Shown here one piece after another: positions 9,051 through 17,583 of a stretch of 64,000 nucleotides of DNA. Each line of letters opens with the position of its first letter. The stretch's first letter is position 1. Origin of the DNA: Bacteroidales bacterium (GTDB lineage Bacteria; Bacteroidota; Bacteroidia; Bacteroidales; UBA3824); the NCBI GenBank assembly GCA_016293845.1, contig JAEDDH010000015.1, positions 1 through 64,000 on the forward strand, read 5' to 3'. The notes beneath the pieces were generated by a model. The model did not search any database and had not been told where the DNA came from. It saw only the letters and a list, made by a program, of their open reading frames with translations. Position numbers and translations under genes: made by a program.

Positions 9051-9761
9051 ATGAGTATTTTCCAAGATTATTTCACCGACGGCAAAAAACGAATCGCCAT
9101 ACTTGTTGACCCCGACAAGCATACGCCCGATTCGGCAGTAAGGCTTGCTAATAAAATTGATTCAAGCCGTGCTGATATGATTTTTGTGGGTGGAAGTCTT
9201 GTTTCAAATTCGGTTTATGATATTATAAATGCCATAAAATCAGACACAAGCAAACCTGTAATTCTTTTCCCGGGGGCTCCGCATCAGGTTACTTCCAATG
9301 CCGATGCTATGCTTATGCTAAGCCTTGTTTCGGGTAGAAATCCGCAGTTTCTGATTGGCGATGCAGTTTCTGCCGCTATGTCTATCAAAAAATCTGGAGT
9401 AGAAACTATATCAACGGCTTACATTCTTATCGACGGCGGCAGATGCACCTCTGTGCAATACGTTAGCAACACCATGCCCATACCTGCCGACAAGGTTGAT
9501 ATTGCTGTATCTACTGCTGTAGCAGCCACTTTGCTCGGTATGAAAGCCATCTATCTCGAAGCCGGTAGTGGAGCTTTGAATCCCGTTTCGCCCAAAATTA
9601 TTTCCGCAGTGAAACAAAATACCGCTGTTCCCTTGATTGTGGGTGGTGGATTACGTTCGCAATCTGCTATAAAACAAGCCTTTACTGCCGGAGCTGATAT
9701 TGTGGTAATAGGTTCGGCGGTAGAGGCTGATGAATGTTTTTTGGAGCAATGCGCTATTTAG
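9051..9761 (+). CDS. geranylgeranylglyceryl/heptaprenylglyceryl phosphate synthase (GGGPS/PcrB family)
   Basis: A 236-residue TIM-barrel prenyltransferase. The family joins a polyprenyl diphosphate to glycerol-1-phosphate to make an ether lipid precursor. Diagnostic segments are ILVDPDKH near the N-terminus, MIFVGGSLV, the LEAGSGA loop (about residues 170-176) and the phosphate-binding ends VGGGLRS and ADIVVIGSAVE. The frame opens at a TTG at 9045, but the ATG at 9051 gives the natural MSIFQDYF start. Bacterial group II enzymes occur in many Bacteroidota, where the final lipid is not well defined. It ends the ssb operon, 12 bases after the PPTase gene. Confidence 0.9.
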   Translation: MSIFQDYFTDGKKRIAILVDPDKHTPDSAVRLANKIDSSRADMIFVGGSLVSNSVYDIINAIKSDTSKPVILFPGAPHQVTSNADAMLMLSLVSGRNPQFLIGDAVSAAMSIKKSGVETISTAYILIDGGRCTSVQYVSNTMPIPADKVDIAVSTAVAATLLGMKAIYLEAGSGALNPVSPKIISAVKQNTAVPLIVGGGLRSQSAIKQAFTAGADIVVIGSAVEADECFLEQCAI

Positions 9762-9770
9762 AGGTTTTTA

Positions 9771-10532
9771 TTAATCCTCACTTTCAAACATTGCGTTGTG
9801 GAAAACTCTTCCAAAACGGAATGTTAGAAATAGGTTTGTAACAAATTGAGGATTACGCTCTTGGGCTAAAAGTTCCAATTCTTTTAAAAATGCTGTAAAT
9901 TTGATACCAGCTTCTAAAGCGGTAAGTTTAGTATCGTTTTTGCCAAATTCAAAACTTAATCCTGCTTTTACAAATGCTCCGGGCACTGCAGTAATTTCGT
10001 CGAAACCTTTTGAAAAGCTCGACTTGCCGAGTATCATATATGCCACTTGATGGCGCATATTGTCGAGGTCAAATTTTTCTGACCTAATATCTTTTTCGTC
10101 GTACCACACTTCGTAATAAATGGGCTTAAGCACAGCCACAGTGACACCTCCGAAATAAAACAATCGAAATTCTACGCTGTTGAGGTCGTGTTTATGAAAA
10201 AGAGAGCGTTGCCTGCCGCGCGAGTAAAAAAACTCCATACAAAAATTTTCTTTGCCGTAGCAATATGATCCGTAACCTGTTGAGTAATTGTTAGAAATAC
10301 GGAATTCTTGTGGGTGTTTGATTATCGAAAAACCAGCGTCCCACAAGTTTTTTTTATGGATACTAACAAATTTGCCCGAGCGGTAGTCCATCTCGAAGCC
10401 GTTGGTTTTGGCAGATGCAGATAGCGACCACTCGTTTCGTACAAGTATCTTTTTTTCGGTGTCGATTTCTCCTTGCGCCCAAATGTTGTGCGCAAATGCT
10501 GATGCAATTAGCAGCAGGCCAAGTCTTTTCAT
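9771..10532 (-). CDS. predicted secreted or outer-membrane beta-barrel protein
   Basis: A 253-residue protein with a signal peptide (cleavage after NIWAQ). The rest alternates polar and aromatic/hydrophobic residues in strand-length blocks and ends in FLTFRFGRVF plus a short polar tail. This suggests a small outer-membrane barrel, but I do not recognise a named family with confidence. It begins 21 bases downstream of the 40-residue lipoprotein gene on the same strand, so the two are probably co-transcribed. Confidence 0.6.
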   Translation of the reverse strand: MKRLGLLLIASAFAHNIWAQGEIDTEKKILVRNEWSLSASAKTNGFEMDYRSGKFVSIHKKNLWDAGFSIIKHPQEFRISNNYSTGYGSYCYGKENFCMEFFYSRGRQRSLFHKHDLNSVEFRLFYFGGVTVAVLKPIYYEVWYDEKDIRSEKFDLDNMRHQVAYMILGKSSFSKGFDEITAVPGAFVKAGLSFEFGKNDTKLTALEAGIKFTAFLKELELLAQERNPQFVTNLFLTFRFGRVFHNAMFESED

Positions 10533-10553
10533 CTCTCTTAATGATTAAAATGC

Positions 10554-10676
10554 TTATCTGTTGATAGTTACATTAACTGATGAGTAGGCAGGGCATGCGG
10601 GTTTTGACGAACGGCACGATGCAAATGCCATGCATACTATTGCTAACAAGGCTGCTATATACAATGTCTTTTTCAT
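10554..10676 (-). CDS. small 40-residue lipoprotein
   Basis: A short gene encoding 40 residues. It begins MKKTLYIAALLAIVC, has a lipobox AFASC with the acylated cysteine at residue 21, and leaves a mature peptide of about 20 residues (CRSSKPACPAYSS followed by VNVTINR). An ATG, a clean stop and a complete lipoprotein signal make it credible despite its size. A TATATTTG promoter motif lies about 80 bases upstream, and the 253-residue barrel-like gene starts 21 bases after its stop. The function is unknown. Very small lipoproteins with CPAY-like tails occur in Bacteroidales envelopes as far as I recall. Confidence 0.7.
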   Translation of the reverse strand: MKKTLYIAALLAIVCMAFASCRSSKPACPAYSSVNVTINR

Positions 10677-10756
10677 AGAGTGATTTTTTTATTATTAAAT
10701 ATCAATTAGTTACAAAATTATTTATTTTTAAGTAATTTCTACTTACACTTAAAACG

Positions 10757-10764
10757 CAAATATA
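10757..10764 (-). promoter_or_regulatory. TAnnTTTG promoter motif upstream of the small lipoprotein
   Basis: On the minus strand this reads TATATTTG, an exact match to the Bacteroidota -7 consensus. It lies about 80 bases before the lipoprotein ATG at 10676. No correctly spaced -33 element is obvious. Confidence 0.4.
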
Positions 10765-10803
10765 TTTAATTTGTTGGTTAAATGTAAAAATAAATTGTTT
10801 TTT

Positions 10804-12252
10804 TTAAAAAAATAGCTTTACAGTGATGTGGATTTTGGCTTGTTTAAGTGGCAAATATTCATTGTGTTCACGTCCAAGAGCCCAGGCTATATCTATGTCG
10901 GCATTGTTTTGGCGCAATCCAGCTCCTATGCCCATGCCTTGTGGTGTGTCGTTAGTGCCGTTGCATCGGTAGGCGGCTAAATCGTAAAATGTAAAAATGC
11001 TAAAATTATCGTATGGCCTGTATCTGAGTGTGTTGGACATCACGATGTATCGGTCGGCAAAAAAACATTCTTCGTTGAATCCTCTTAACGATGTTGCTCC
11101 TCCAAATCTATATTTTTCGTAAAGATAGGTTTCGGTATCGCACAATTTCATTTTTGACGAGGTAATGGACGAAATTTCAAACCTTTGCCAAAGAGTGCGG
11201 TTGTAGTTGAGGCTCATTCGCAATTCTTGACAATTGCTTTTTCCCTCATTGTTGTTTCGGTGACCTGTGGCAGCACCGATTGAGGCTTGTAATATACTTT
11301 TGTTGAATGTGTTAAACCACAGAATATCAGCACCGTATAGTGTGCTGTTAGATTTTTCTATTGTTGGTATTTCGTTTTGTGGTATTAGCCAAGTGCCTGA
11401 AACATCAGATTTTATGCTTATTGCATCTGATAAACCTACTTCAATTGCGGGATTTATAGCCACAAACACGCATGTAGAGTCGGTTTTATTTATTTTGATG
11501 TTTCCGTCTGCCGTTAATGCCGACCCGAATAGATATGGCAACCGTATCTCTGCCGATAGTTTTTGCGAATTTTCTTTGTAGCCGTGCCATTCAAATCCAA
11601 AAGTTTCGCCTTTGCCGAGGTTGTTGGCAAGCATCAAAGTAGCGTTTCCAGTGGGGTAATAACGCTCTTTTTGTGGGTTGTACATTAATGCTATTCCCAC
11701 TTCGGCGCTATTGCATTTTTGTTTTTGAATGTAGAGAAAAATATCCGCATCGTTTGGGTGAAATTCGAGTTGCGCTTGTTGTGTGGTTTTAAGAATGCCT
11801 GTGTTATTTATAAGTGCGTCGGCACGAGTAAGTTTGCGATGCGAAAACTCTGCTCCGGGTTTGAGATTAATGGTTCGGTATATATAACAAGGTGTGATTT
11901 TGGGTTTTCCTGGCAGAAAGATGTTTTCTATTTTGTAATAATTGCCTTTTTGCACAGAGAAAAAAAATCTTGCAACCCTTTGATTCACCACTACCGAATC
12001 GCAAACTGCTTTGGCAAATGGATATCCGTTGTTGACATATCTCATTAGGTATTTTTGTAATGTGGAATTTGCAGAGTCTAATCCGAAGCGAGAATATTGC
12101 ACAAACTTTCCGTTTTTAAGTGTATCTGATATTACCACCATTCTGATTTTGGGCGTTTGAGCCATCGTTAGGGATGCTAAAAAAAGCCACAGAGCCGTAA
12201 ATAATATTTTTTTTACGATTTTACTAAAAAAATATTTATTATTAATATTCAC
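10804..12252 (-). CDS. Omp85/BamA-like outer-membrane protein with POTRA-type N-terminus
   Basis: A 482-residue protein with a signal peptide (cleavage near LTMAQ). An N-terminal periplasmic part of about 150 residues looks like one POTRA domain (NGYPFAKAVCDSV, KGNYYKIENIFLPG). The C-terminal 300 residues form a barrel ending in the aromatic residues KLFF. The segment FGGATSLRGFNEE (about residues 385-397) carries the RGF motif of the Omp85 superfamily. It is much shorter than BamA, which has five POTRAs, and closer to single-POTRA surface-antigen proteins. Its substrate, whether protein or lipid, cannot be told. Confidence 0.72.
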   Translation of the reverse strand: MNINNKYFFSKIVKKILFTALWLFLASLTMAQTPKIRMVVISDTLKNGKFVQYSRFGLDSANSTLQKYLMRYVNNGYPFAKAVCDSVVVNQRVARFFFSVQKGNYYKIENIFLPGKPKITPCYIYRTINLKPGAEFSHRKLTRADALINNTGILKTTQQAQLEFHPNDADIFLYIQKQKCNSAEVGIALMYNPQKERYYPTGNATLMLANNLGKGETFGFEWHGYKENSQKLSAEIRLPYLFGSALTADGNIKINKTDSTCVFVAINPAIEVGLSDAISIKSDVSGTWLIPQNEIPTIEKSNSTLYGADILWFNTFNKSILQASIGAATGHRNNNEGKSNCQELRMSLNYNRTLWQRFEISSITSSKMKLCDTETYLYEKYRFGGATSLRGFNEECFFADRYIVMSNTLRYRPYDNFSIFTFYDLAAYRCNGTNDTPQGMGIGAGLRQNNADIDIAWALGREHNEYLPLKQAKIHITVKLFF

Positions 12253-12368
12253 AAAATCAACTGTTTAGTAATAATTCACTAACAATAATTAAAAAAAATA
12301 TTTATTTAGGTCTTGACAAATAAATAAATATTTCGGATATTTGTAATAGTATTATAAACACCTAAATT

Positions 12369-12617
12369 ATGGCAAGCATTATCAACAAAAACAAAACAGA
12401 CAATGCCCAAAAAAGTGGCAAAGTTAAATGGTACGATACAACCAAGGGCTTCGGCTTTATCGAAAGTGAAGACGGCAGCGATGTTTTCGTACATTACACC
12501 GGAATTCCGTTTGTCAACGGCAAAAAAGTTAATTTAAAAACCGATCAACGGGTTTCGTTTGAAATCACCGAGGGCAAACGTGGTCCTCAGGCTACAAATG
12601 TATCTGTGGTAATTTAA
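12369..12617 (+). CDS. cold-shock domain protein
   Basis: An 82-residue CspA-type RNA/DNA-binding protein. The OB-fold motifs RNP1 (KGFGFI) and RNP2 (VFVHY) are both present. There is a 16-residue polar extension ([16 protein letters not shown]) before the usual KVKWYD start. These proteins melt RNA secondary structure during cold shock or growth transitions. A good terminator follows, so it is probably a single-gene unit divergent from the Omp85-like gene. Confidence 0.9.
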   Translation: MASIINKNKTDNAQKSGKVKWYDTTKGFGFIESEDGSDVFVHYTGIPFVNGKKVNLKTDQRVSFEITEGKRGPQATNVSVVI

Positions 12618-12661
12618 TTAATTTTTGTTTTCATTTTGTAAACGTTAAAAGGTTAGACATG

Positions 12662-12690
12662 AAAGGCGAGATTTTACTCTCGCCTTTTTT
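12662..12690 (+). terminator. intrinsic terminator after the cold-shock gene
   Basis: A perfect 10-base stem (AAAGGCGAGA with TCTCGCCTTT), a six-base loop and a run of six T. It lies 45 bases after the cold-shock stop. Confidence 0.85.
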
Positions 12691-12712
12691 AGTCTTTATG
12701 TTTACAAAATGA

Positions 12713-13624
12713 TTATTGTTTTGCTGTGATAATGATGTCGCAGCTTGTGTTTCTACCTTTGTAAGATGTGGTAAAGTCGGTAATTTCTTTTGCCGAAATG
12801 TTGATGTTGCGTGCGCGGATAAGTGTTAAGCTTGTGTGTGAGTAAAGGTAGTCGAGACCTGCAGCTGTGATTTTTGAATCAGAGCAGTCGATTTCGCGAA
12901 GTGTTCTAACATTTTGCAGCGGACGAATTGTTGCAACGTCGGTGTGCGAAATGTTGAGGTAAGCAAGCATCTTAGAGTATTGCAATGGGAGAAGGTCGCT
13001 AACACGTGTTTCGCTGCAGTTGAGCGATACGAGGTTGTTTTTCTGCAAACCGTCTAACGAGAAGAGGGGATTTTCCGAAACGTCAAGCTCTTCTAATTTC
13101 GAGAGGTTAGAGATGGCTGTCAAACGGTTGATGGTGCAGTAGTGCACATCAAGTTTTTTGAGTTTAGCAAGTCCGGCAATGGGGGTGAGGTCTTTTACCA
13201 TTGTGTTGCCGCAGTTGAGCTCTTCAAGTTCGGTGAGTTCGGCTAATTCTGCCAACGAGGTAAGATTGTCGTTGTCGGAGCAGTTGAGGTATTTCAAACT
13301 TTTGAGTTTGCTAATTCCTTGGAGGCTTTTGATGCTTGTGCCGCTAACATCTAAGTAGCGAAGTTCGGGCAAACCTGCTATTGCTCGCATATCAGTGATT
13401 TCTGTGTGTCCTGCGCACGATAAATTTCGTATATTTACTATCATTCTGAGTTGTTCGTCGGTGGGATCCTCGTCCTTGCCTTTGAGCTCTTGTTCTTGGA
13501 TTATTTTTTTCCATTCTGGCGATAAGCTATTCCACCAAGACCTAAAGTTGGTGTTCTGCGCCATCAAGTTACCGGTGGTAAATACGATAGCCGATAACAA
13601 TACGAGTGTCAATAATTTTTTCAT
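12713..13624 (-). CDS. secreted leucine-rich-repeat protein
   Basis: A 303-residue exported protein with a signal peptide (cleavage after NLMAQ). From about residue 60 it consists of leucine-rich repeats of roughly 22 residues with the pattern LKYLNCSDN..L.SL..L..L (for example LRYLDVSGT, LEELNCGNT, LKKLDVHYC, LEELDVSEN and LREIDCSDS), close to the internalin/SDS22 type. A short helical cap (residues 25-60) precedes them. Such repeats bind proteins. No sorting domain or lipobox is seen, so it is probably periplasmic. The ligand is unknown. Confidence 0.8.
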   Translation of the reverse strand: MKKLLTLVLLSAIVFTTGNLMAQNTNFRSWWNSLSPEWKKIIQEQELKGKDEDPTDEQLRMIVNIRNLSCAGHTEITDMRAIAGLPELRYLDVSGTSIKSLQGISKLKSLKYLNCSDNDNLTSLAELAELTELEELNCGNTMVKDLTPIAGLAKLKKLDVHYCTINRLTAISNLSKLEELDVSENPLFSLDGLQKNNLVSLNCSETRVSDLLPLQYSKMLAYLNISHTDVATIRPLQNVRTLREIDCSDSKITAAGLDYLYSHTSLTLIRARNINISAKEITDFTTSYKGRNTSCDIIITAKQ

Positions 13625-13735
13625 AATTCAACCATTATTTATATTTAGTTATTTATTTTAATAAAATCTATTGTTATGACGTTTGGAAAGGCAAAAACCC
13701 TATTCCAAAAATTAATAAAAAATGTTAAATCCTTA

Positions 13736-13963
13736 CTATCTTGATGGTATATCAAATAGAGTGGGGTAGTCTTCATCGAATTTTTTTAGCACCGTGGTCA
13801 TCACTGCCTCGCGGATAAATTTGGCTTTGTTGGTTACTCTGTATTTATTGCAGTAATTTACAAAAGCCTGCATTTCAAAGTCGTTGAGAACGATTTCTAT
13901 GCGGTGTTTGCGTTTATATTTTTGTATATCTTCTTTGCTTTTCTTGGGTTTTTTAACAGCCAT
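13736..13963 (-). CDS. small basic protein with predicted ribbon-helix-helix fold
   Basis: A 75-residue protein with a lysine-rich start (MAVKKPKKSKEDIQKYKRKH). It then has a strand (RIEIVLND) and two helices (FEMQAFVNYCNKYRV and NKAKFIREAVMTTVLKKF), the arrangement of ribbon-helix-helix DNA-binding proteins. I recognise similar stand-alone chromosomal proteins in Bacteroidales, but no target is known. It stands alone, with a TATATTTG promoter motif about 60 bases upstream. Confidence 0.65.
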   Translation of the reverse strand: MAVKKPKKSKEDIQKYKRKHRIEIVLNDFEMQAFVNYCNKYRVTNKAKFIREAVMTTVLKKFDEDYPTLFDIPSR

Positions 13964-14022
13964 AGTGTCGCATTTGTTGGTTTCTATTCATATTTATCGT
14001 AAATATCTTAAAAATGTTGTTA

Positions 14023-14030
14023 CAAATATA
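14023..14030 (-). promoter_or_regulatory. TAnnTTTG promoter motif of the ribbon-helix-helix gene
   Basis: TATATTTG on the minus strand, about 60 bases before the ATG at 13963. Confidence 0.4.
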
Positions 14031-14050
14031 AAGGTTTTATTTTCTTAATA

Positions 14051-14953
14051 CTACAAATTTTCTGTTTTTTTTAACGGAGAATGTTTTTTTACGTTTTTTC
14101 CCCATAACTGAAGTAGCAGATATGTGGTTAATGCTGCACTGATTATGGCTATTGATATTGATACTGCCGTGTTTTCGCTGATATTGTTGGTAATGTCGCT
14201 ACCTTTTATATAATAGGCAGTTACGGCTACAAAATTGTTTAAAAAATGCGCCGCTATCGATACTCTGATATTTTGGGTGCATACTATCATAAAGCCAAGC
14301 ATAAAGCCCAAAATCACTCTTGGTAAAAATCCATAAAACTGTAGGTGAAACGCACTGAATATCACTGCGGTAATTACTGCTGCCAATAGTGGGCGGTGTT
14401 GTGTAATAATTTTTTGTAATGTGGCTCTAAAAAATAGTTCTTCGGATATTGCAGGCACCAACGCCAACACTATTATATTATAAAGGTATAACCAAAAATT
14501 GTCGGTTATCAGTATTTGTTCTGTAACTATCTTTGCGCGGTCTTCTTTTTGTCGCATCCACTCTTCGATGCCTTTCATGCAGTCGGGCAGGGATAGTTGC
14601 ATGTTTAATTCTGTGATATAAGCTGTAAAAGGTATCACCGTTATCATTGCCGTCAATGCTAACAACATTGATTTCCAATTGGTTTGCGTGTTGAGGTAAA
14701 GCCCATTTTTGATGTTGGTATCAAACAGCCAAGCGCACACCAATGCAGGTATCAAAAATATTATCAACGACGAAAGTATCTGATATAAACGTACATAATT
14801 TGGGTATGAGAAAGTTTGTGCTACGGTTGTTGCGCTCAATTTTGCGTAAATCATTGCACCTGCAGTGCCCACTACTAATGCTATTAACAGGCACACAAGT
14901 GTAATTAATGCTAATGATGCTAATTTTCCGATAGTTCCAAAATGATTGAACAT
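14051..14953 (-). CDS. CPBP family intramembrane metalloprotease
   Basis: A membrane protein of about 300 residues with roughly eight hydrophobic segments. It carries the CPBP (Abi/CAAX protease-like) motifs EELFFRATLQ, FSAFHLQFYGFLPR and HFLNNF, which supply the glutamates and histidines of the active site. The frame is open to a Met at 15016, but a TACTTTTG promoter motif at 14975-14982 sits inside that extension. The Met at 14953 (MFNHFGTIGK) is therefore preferred. The substrate is unknown. Members act in prenyl-protein processing, bacteriocin maturation or immunity. Confidence 0.82.
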   Translation of the reverse strand: MFNHFGTIGKLASLALITLVCLLIALVVGTAGAMIYAKLSATTVAQTFSYPNYVRLYQILSSLIIFLIPALVCAWLFDTNIKNGLYLNTQTNWKSMLLALTAMITVIPFTAYITELNMQLSLPDCMKGIEEWMRQKEDRAKIVTEQILITDNFWLYLYNIIVLALVPAISEELFFRATLQKIITQHRPLLAAVITAVIFSAFHLQFYGFLPRVILGFMLGFMIVCTQNIRVSIAAHFLNNFVAVTAYYIKGSDITNNISENTAVSISIAIISAALTTYLLLQLWGKNVKKHSPLKKTENL

Positions 14954-14974
14954 CTTTCTCTTCTGTTTTTTCGA

Positions 14975-14982
14975 CAAAAGTA
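14975..14982 (-). promoter_or_regulatory. TAnnTTTG promoter motif of the CPBP protease gene
   Basis: TACTTTTG on the minus strand, about 22 bases before the ATG at 14953. It decides between two in-frame starts. Confidence 0.5.
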
Positions 14983-15107
14983 GAAATATTTGCGTTTTTT
15001 TTTTGCTTTTCTGCAAAAAAAGTGTGATATTTGATAATCTTTTAAGGCTTAAATAGAGTCTTATATTATGAATTAATTTATAAACATTTTAAAAGATAGA
15101 TAAAAAA

Positions 15108-15839
15108 ATGAAAAAGATTTTATTGTTAATAGCCTTGACGTTGTGTGTGTTACAAGGATTTTCGCAACACCGTGGACGCGGCGGATATGTCAATTGGATG
15201 ACCATTGCTGTTAAGGGCGGCGCTGGCACGTTTATGATGCTCAATCAAGACCTCAAAAACACCGAAGGTTTTACTCTTGAGGCTTTTTCTCCGTCGTTTT
15301 GCTTTGGCGGACGATACGGAATTGTTTTTGGCAACTATGTGGGTGTTTCGTTTGAATACCTTGGAGGCGGCTTTAAACAAAAATTCAACTTTAAAGAGGG
15401 TAATAGCACTCTAAATGGCAATTTTAACTTTGGTTGCACCGATATGCTTGCATTGCTCCGATACACAGGCGATTACGGTTTTTACGCTGAGGTTGGTCCT
15501 AAGTTTACAACCATTAAAAAGGCGAAAGGCCCAATTGATAATATTGCTGAAGATAAGGATGTTGACTACCAGTTTAAAGACAAACTTACGTCTATTGCCT
15601 TTGGTTTGGGTTTTATGCCCTACAATGGCGACCGTGTGCAAGTAAGTCTCGGTGCAAGAGCATCTTACGGTTTTAAAAATATGGTGGAAGAAAATCAAAA
15701 CCCATTTGATTTTGTAAACCCAAGTATCACCACCGAAACCAAGCAGTTGAACGTTCAGATTCTCTTAGAGGTCAACTATTTCTTTGCTAAGTTCGGAACA
15801 GCCAACTGCGGACGCCACGGCATAGAATTCTTCAAATAA
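15108..15839 (+). CDS. predicted outer-membrane beta-barrel protein
   Basis: A 243-residue protein with a signal peptide (cleavage after GFSQ). The remainder is glycine- and aromatic-rich with alternating strands typical of an eight-stranded barrel (for example WMTIAVKGGAG, FGGRYGIVFGNYVGVSFEY, DYGFYAEVGPKF and QVSLGARASYGF). It ends with a polar GRHGIEFFK tail. No named family is recognised. The phosphofructokinase gene begins 35 bases downstream and may be co-transcribed. Confidence 0.65.
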   Translation: MKKILLLIALTLCVLQGFSQHRGRGGYVNWMTIAVKGGAGTFMMLNQDLKNTEGFTLEAFSPSFCFGGRYGIVFGNYVGVSFEYLGGGFKQKFNFKEGNSTLNGNFNFGCTDMLALLRYTGDYGFYAEVGPKFTTIKKAKGPIDNIAEDKDVDYQFKDKLTSIAFGLGFMPYNGDRVQVSLGARASYGFKNMVEENQNPFDFVNPSITTETKQLNVQILLEVNYFFAKFGTANCGRHGIEFFK

Positions 15840-15874
15840 CAAGATTTTTTGATACAGATAAATAACATAATATT

Positions 15875-17290
15875 ATGGCACATAAGACATTTAATGCTCT
15901 CGATTTTACCGTTAAGACTCTCGATGGCAGATGCTCCATTCCTTCGCCGCTAAACCTCAAAAATGCCGATGGCGACGATGAGTACGATTACGTAAAAGAC
16001 GGTGAGCGAATACTTTACGACGCTTCTACCAAGAGCCTCGAAGATTATGAGGAAACAGGCAAGATGCCTATATCGTTTGAAAAGGCAGGTCCTAAAGAGA
16101 AAATCTATTTTCAGCCCGACAAAACCAAAGTGGCAATTGTAACAGCTGGCGGTCTCTGCCCGGGTCTCAACAATGTGATCAAAGGTCTTGTAACTCAGCT
16201 TAATCAGCGTTACAAGGTTCACAATGTGGTTGGTATCAGATATGGTTTCCGTGGATTTAAACCCGGCTTCGATCTTGTACCGCTTACTTCCGAACTTGTT
16301 GACCGTATTCACCTTCAAGGAGGTAGTTTCCTTGGTTCATCGCGTGGTGAACAGCCTTCAGAAATGATAGTAGACGTGCTTCAACGTCAAAATATCAATA
16401 TTCTTTTCTGCATTGGTGGTGACGGTACTCTGCGTGCTGCCAAGTCTATTGCCAAAGAGATTAAAAGCCGTAATTTAAACATCGCAGTTGGCTGTGTGCC
16501 AAAGACTATCGACAATGACATTTGCTTTATAGATAAGAGTTTCGGTTTTGAAACAGCATTCTCAGTGGCTTCTGAAATCGTTATCAACGCCCACAACGAG
16601 GCTAAGGGTGCTTACAACGGCATTGCAATGATTAAACTTATGGGTCGCGATTCAGGATATATCGCCGCCAACACCGCACTTGCAACTGGCGAGGCTAACT
16701 TTGTGCTGATTCCCGAAATGAAGTTCGACCTCTACGGTCCTAACGGCTTTATTACCAAACTTCGCGAACGTCTTGAAAAAAGCCACCACGCTCTTATAAT
16801 TGTTGCCGAAGGTGCGGGTCAGTTCCTATTTGAGGGCGACAACGTAGAGCGCGACGAGAGTGGAAACGTTAAGTATCAGGATATTGGAGTTTTCCTCAAA
16901 GATAAAATTACCGAAGAGTTTAAAAAAGATGGTTTTCACCACTCTATCAAGTATATCGACCCGAGTTACATTATCCGCTCGTCGCCAGCCAATAGCAACG
17001 ATAGCAAGTTCTGCAACCTTCTTTCGCTCAACGCAATACACGCGGCTATGGCAGGAAAAACCGAGTTTGTGGTAGGTCACTGGAACGGCAATTTCACCAT
17101 TCTGCCTATCTCTGCCACCGTGGAAGAGCGCAAACGTATCAACCTCGAAAGCGAACTTTGGGGCAACGTGCTCGAAATCACAGGTCAGCCCATCAAGATG
17201 ATCGCCAATCCCGACGAATCGGCACAACTTGATTACATCCCCCCTCAAAGCAAACCCACTCCGAAGGGTAAGAAAAAGGAGATTGATTAA
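15875..17290 (+). CDS. pfkA: ATP-dependent 6-phosphofructokinase (group with GGDGT and PKTIDND signatures)
   Basis: A 471-residue phosphofructokinase of the long type. It phosphorylates fructose-6-phosphate at carbon 1 in glycolysis. The substrate-site motifs are TAGGLCPGLNN (about residues 88-98), IGGDGTLRAAK (about 178-188), VPKTIDNDI (about 206-214) and MGRDSGYIA (about 247-255). The glycine in GGDGT favours ATP, because pyrophosphate enzymes have GGDD. The lysine before TIDND is shared with pyrophosphate enzymes and with ATP-using trypanosome and plant PFKs. ATP is therefore the more likely donor, but this needs an assay. A strong terminator follows. Confidence 0.88.
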   Translation: MAHKTFNALDFTVKTLDGRCSIPSPLNLKNADGDDEYDYVKDGERILYDASTKSLEDYEETGKMPISFEKAGPKEKIYFQPDKTKVAIVTAGGLCPGLNNVIKGLVTQLNQRYKVHNVVGIRYGFRGFKPGFDLVPLTSELVDRIHLQGGSFLGSSRGEQPSEMIVDVLQRQNINILFCIGGDGTLRAAKSIAKEIKSRNLNIAVGCVPKTIDNDICFIDKSFGFETAFSVASEIVINAHNEAKGAYNGIAMIKLMGRDSGYIAANTALATGEANFVLIPEMKFDLYGPNGFITKLRERLEKSHHALIIVAEGAGQFLFEGDNVERDESGNVKYQDIGVFLKDKITEEFKKDGFHHSIKYIDPSYIIRSSPANSNDSKFCNLLSLNAIHAAMAGKTEFVVGHWNGNFTILPISATVEERKRINLESELWGNVLEITGQPIKMIANPDESAQLDYIPPQSKPTPKGKKKEID

Positions 17291-17313
17291 GATTTGATTT
17301 TCGTTAATATATT

Positions 17314-17343
17314 AAGGTGTTCTGCAAAGGACACCTTTTTTTT
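17314..17343 (+). terminator. intrinsic terminator after the phosphofructokinase gene
   Basis: A stem AAGGTGT/ACACCTT with a ten-base loop, followed by a T run, starting 23 bases after the stop. Confidence 0.8.
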
Positions 17344-17388
17344 ATTTGTAATTGTTTATAAACTTCTTGCTAATAATTTCGATCATCA

Positions 17389-17583
17389 TCATCCCACGGT
17401 ACATAATAATATAATATTGCCACTGCCGCCATGGATATTTGTGTGCATTTTGATTGCGCCTGTAATTTCTTGATAATCAAATTTTCCCGAACGATAATTG
17501 TTGATGGCTTTGTAATAATAGTATGCATCCTCGTCGATAGACTCTATGCCAACAGTTTCTTCACAGTTTTCTTTTACTTTTGA
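17389..17583 (-). pseudogene. fragment of a DUF4249-type lipoprotein (C-terminal end only)
   Basis: Directly after the TonB receptor remnant, the minus strand continues with KVKENCEETVGIESIDEDAY, then YYYYKAINNYRSG and ends TNIHGGSGN plus a few residues. The closing N-x-x-G-G-x-G pattern resembles the C-terminus of DUF4249 proteins, which are usually encoded downstream of this type of TonB-dependent receptor. The signal peptide, lipobox and most of the protein are missing. The call rests on a short segment plus gene order. Confidence 0.5.

Noticed and set aside
9051..9761. GGGP synthase as evidence of archaeal origin
   Set aside because: A bacterial branch of this family is common in Bacteroidota and the operon context is typical.
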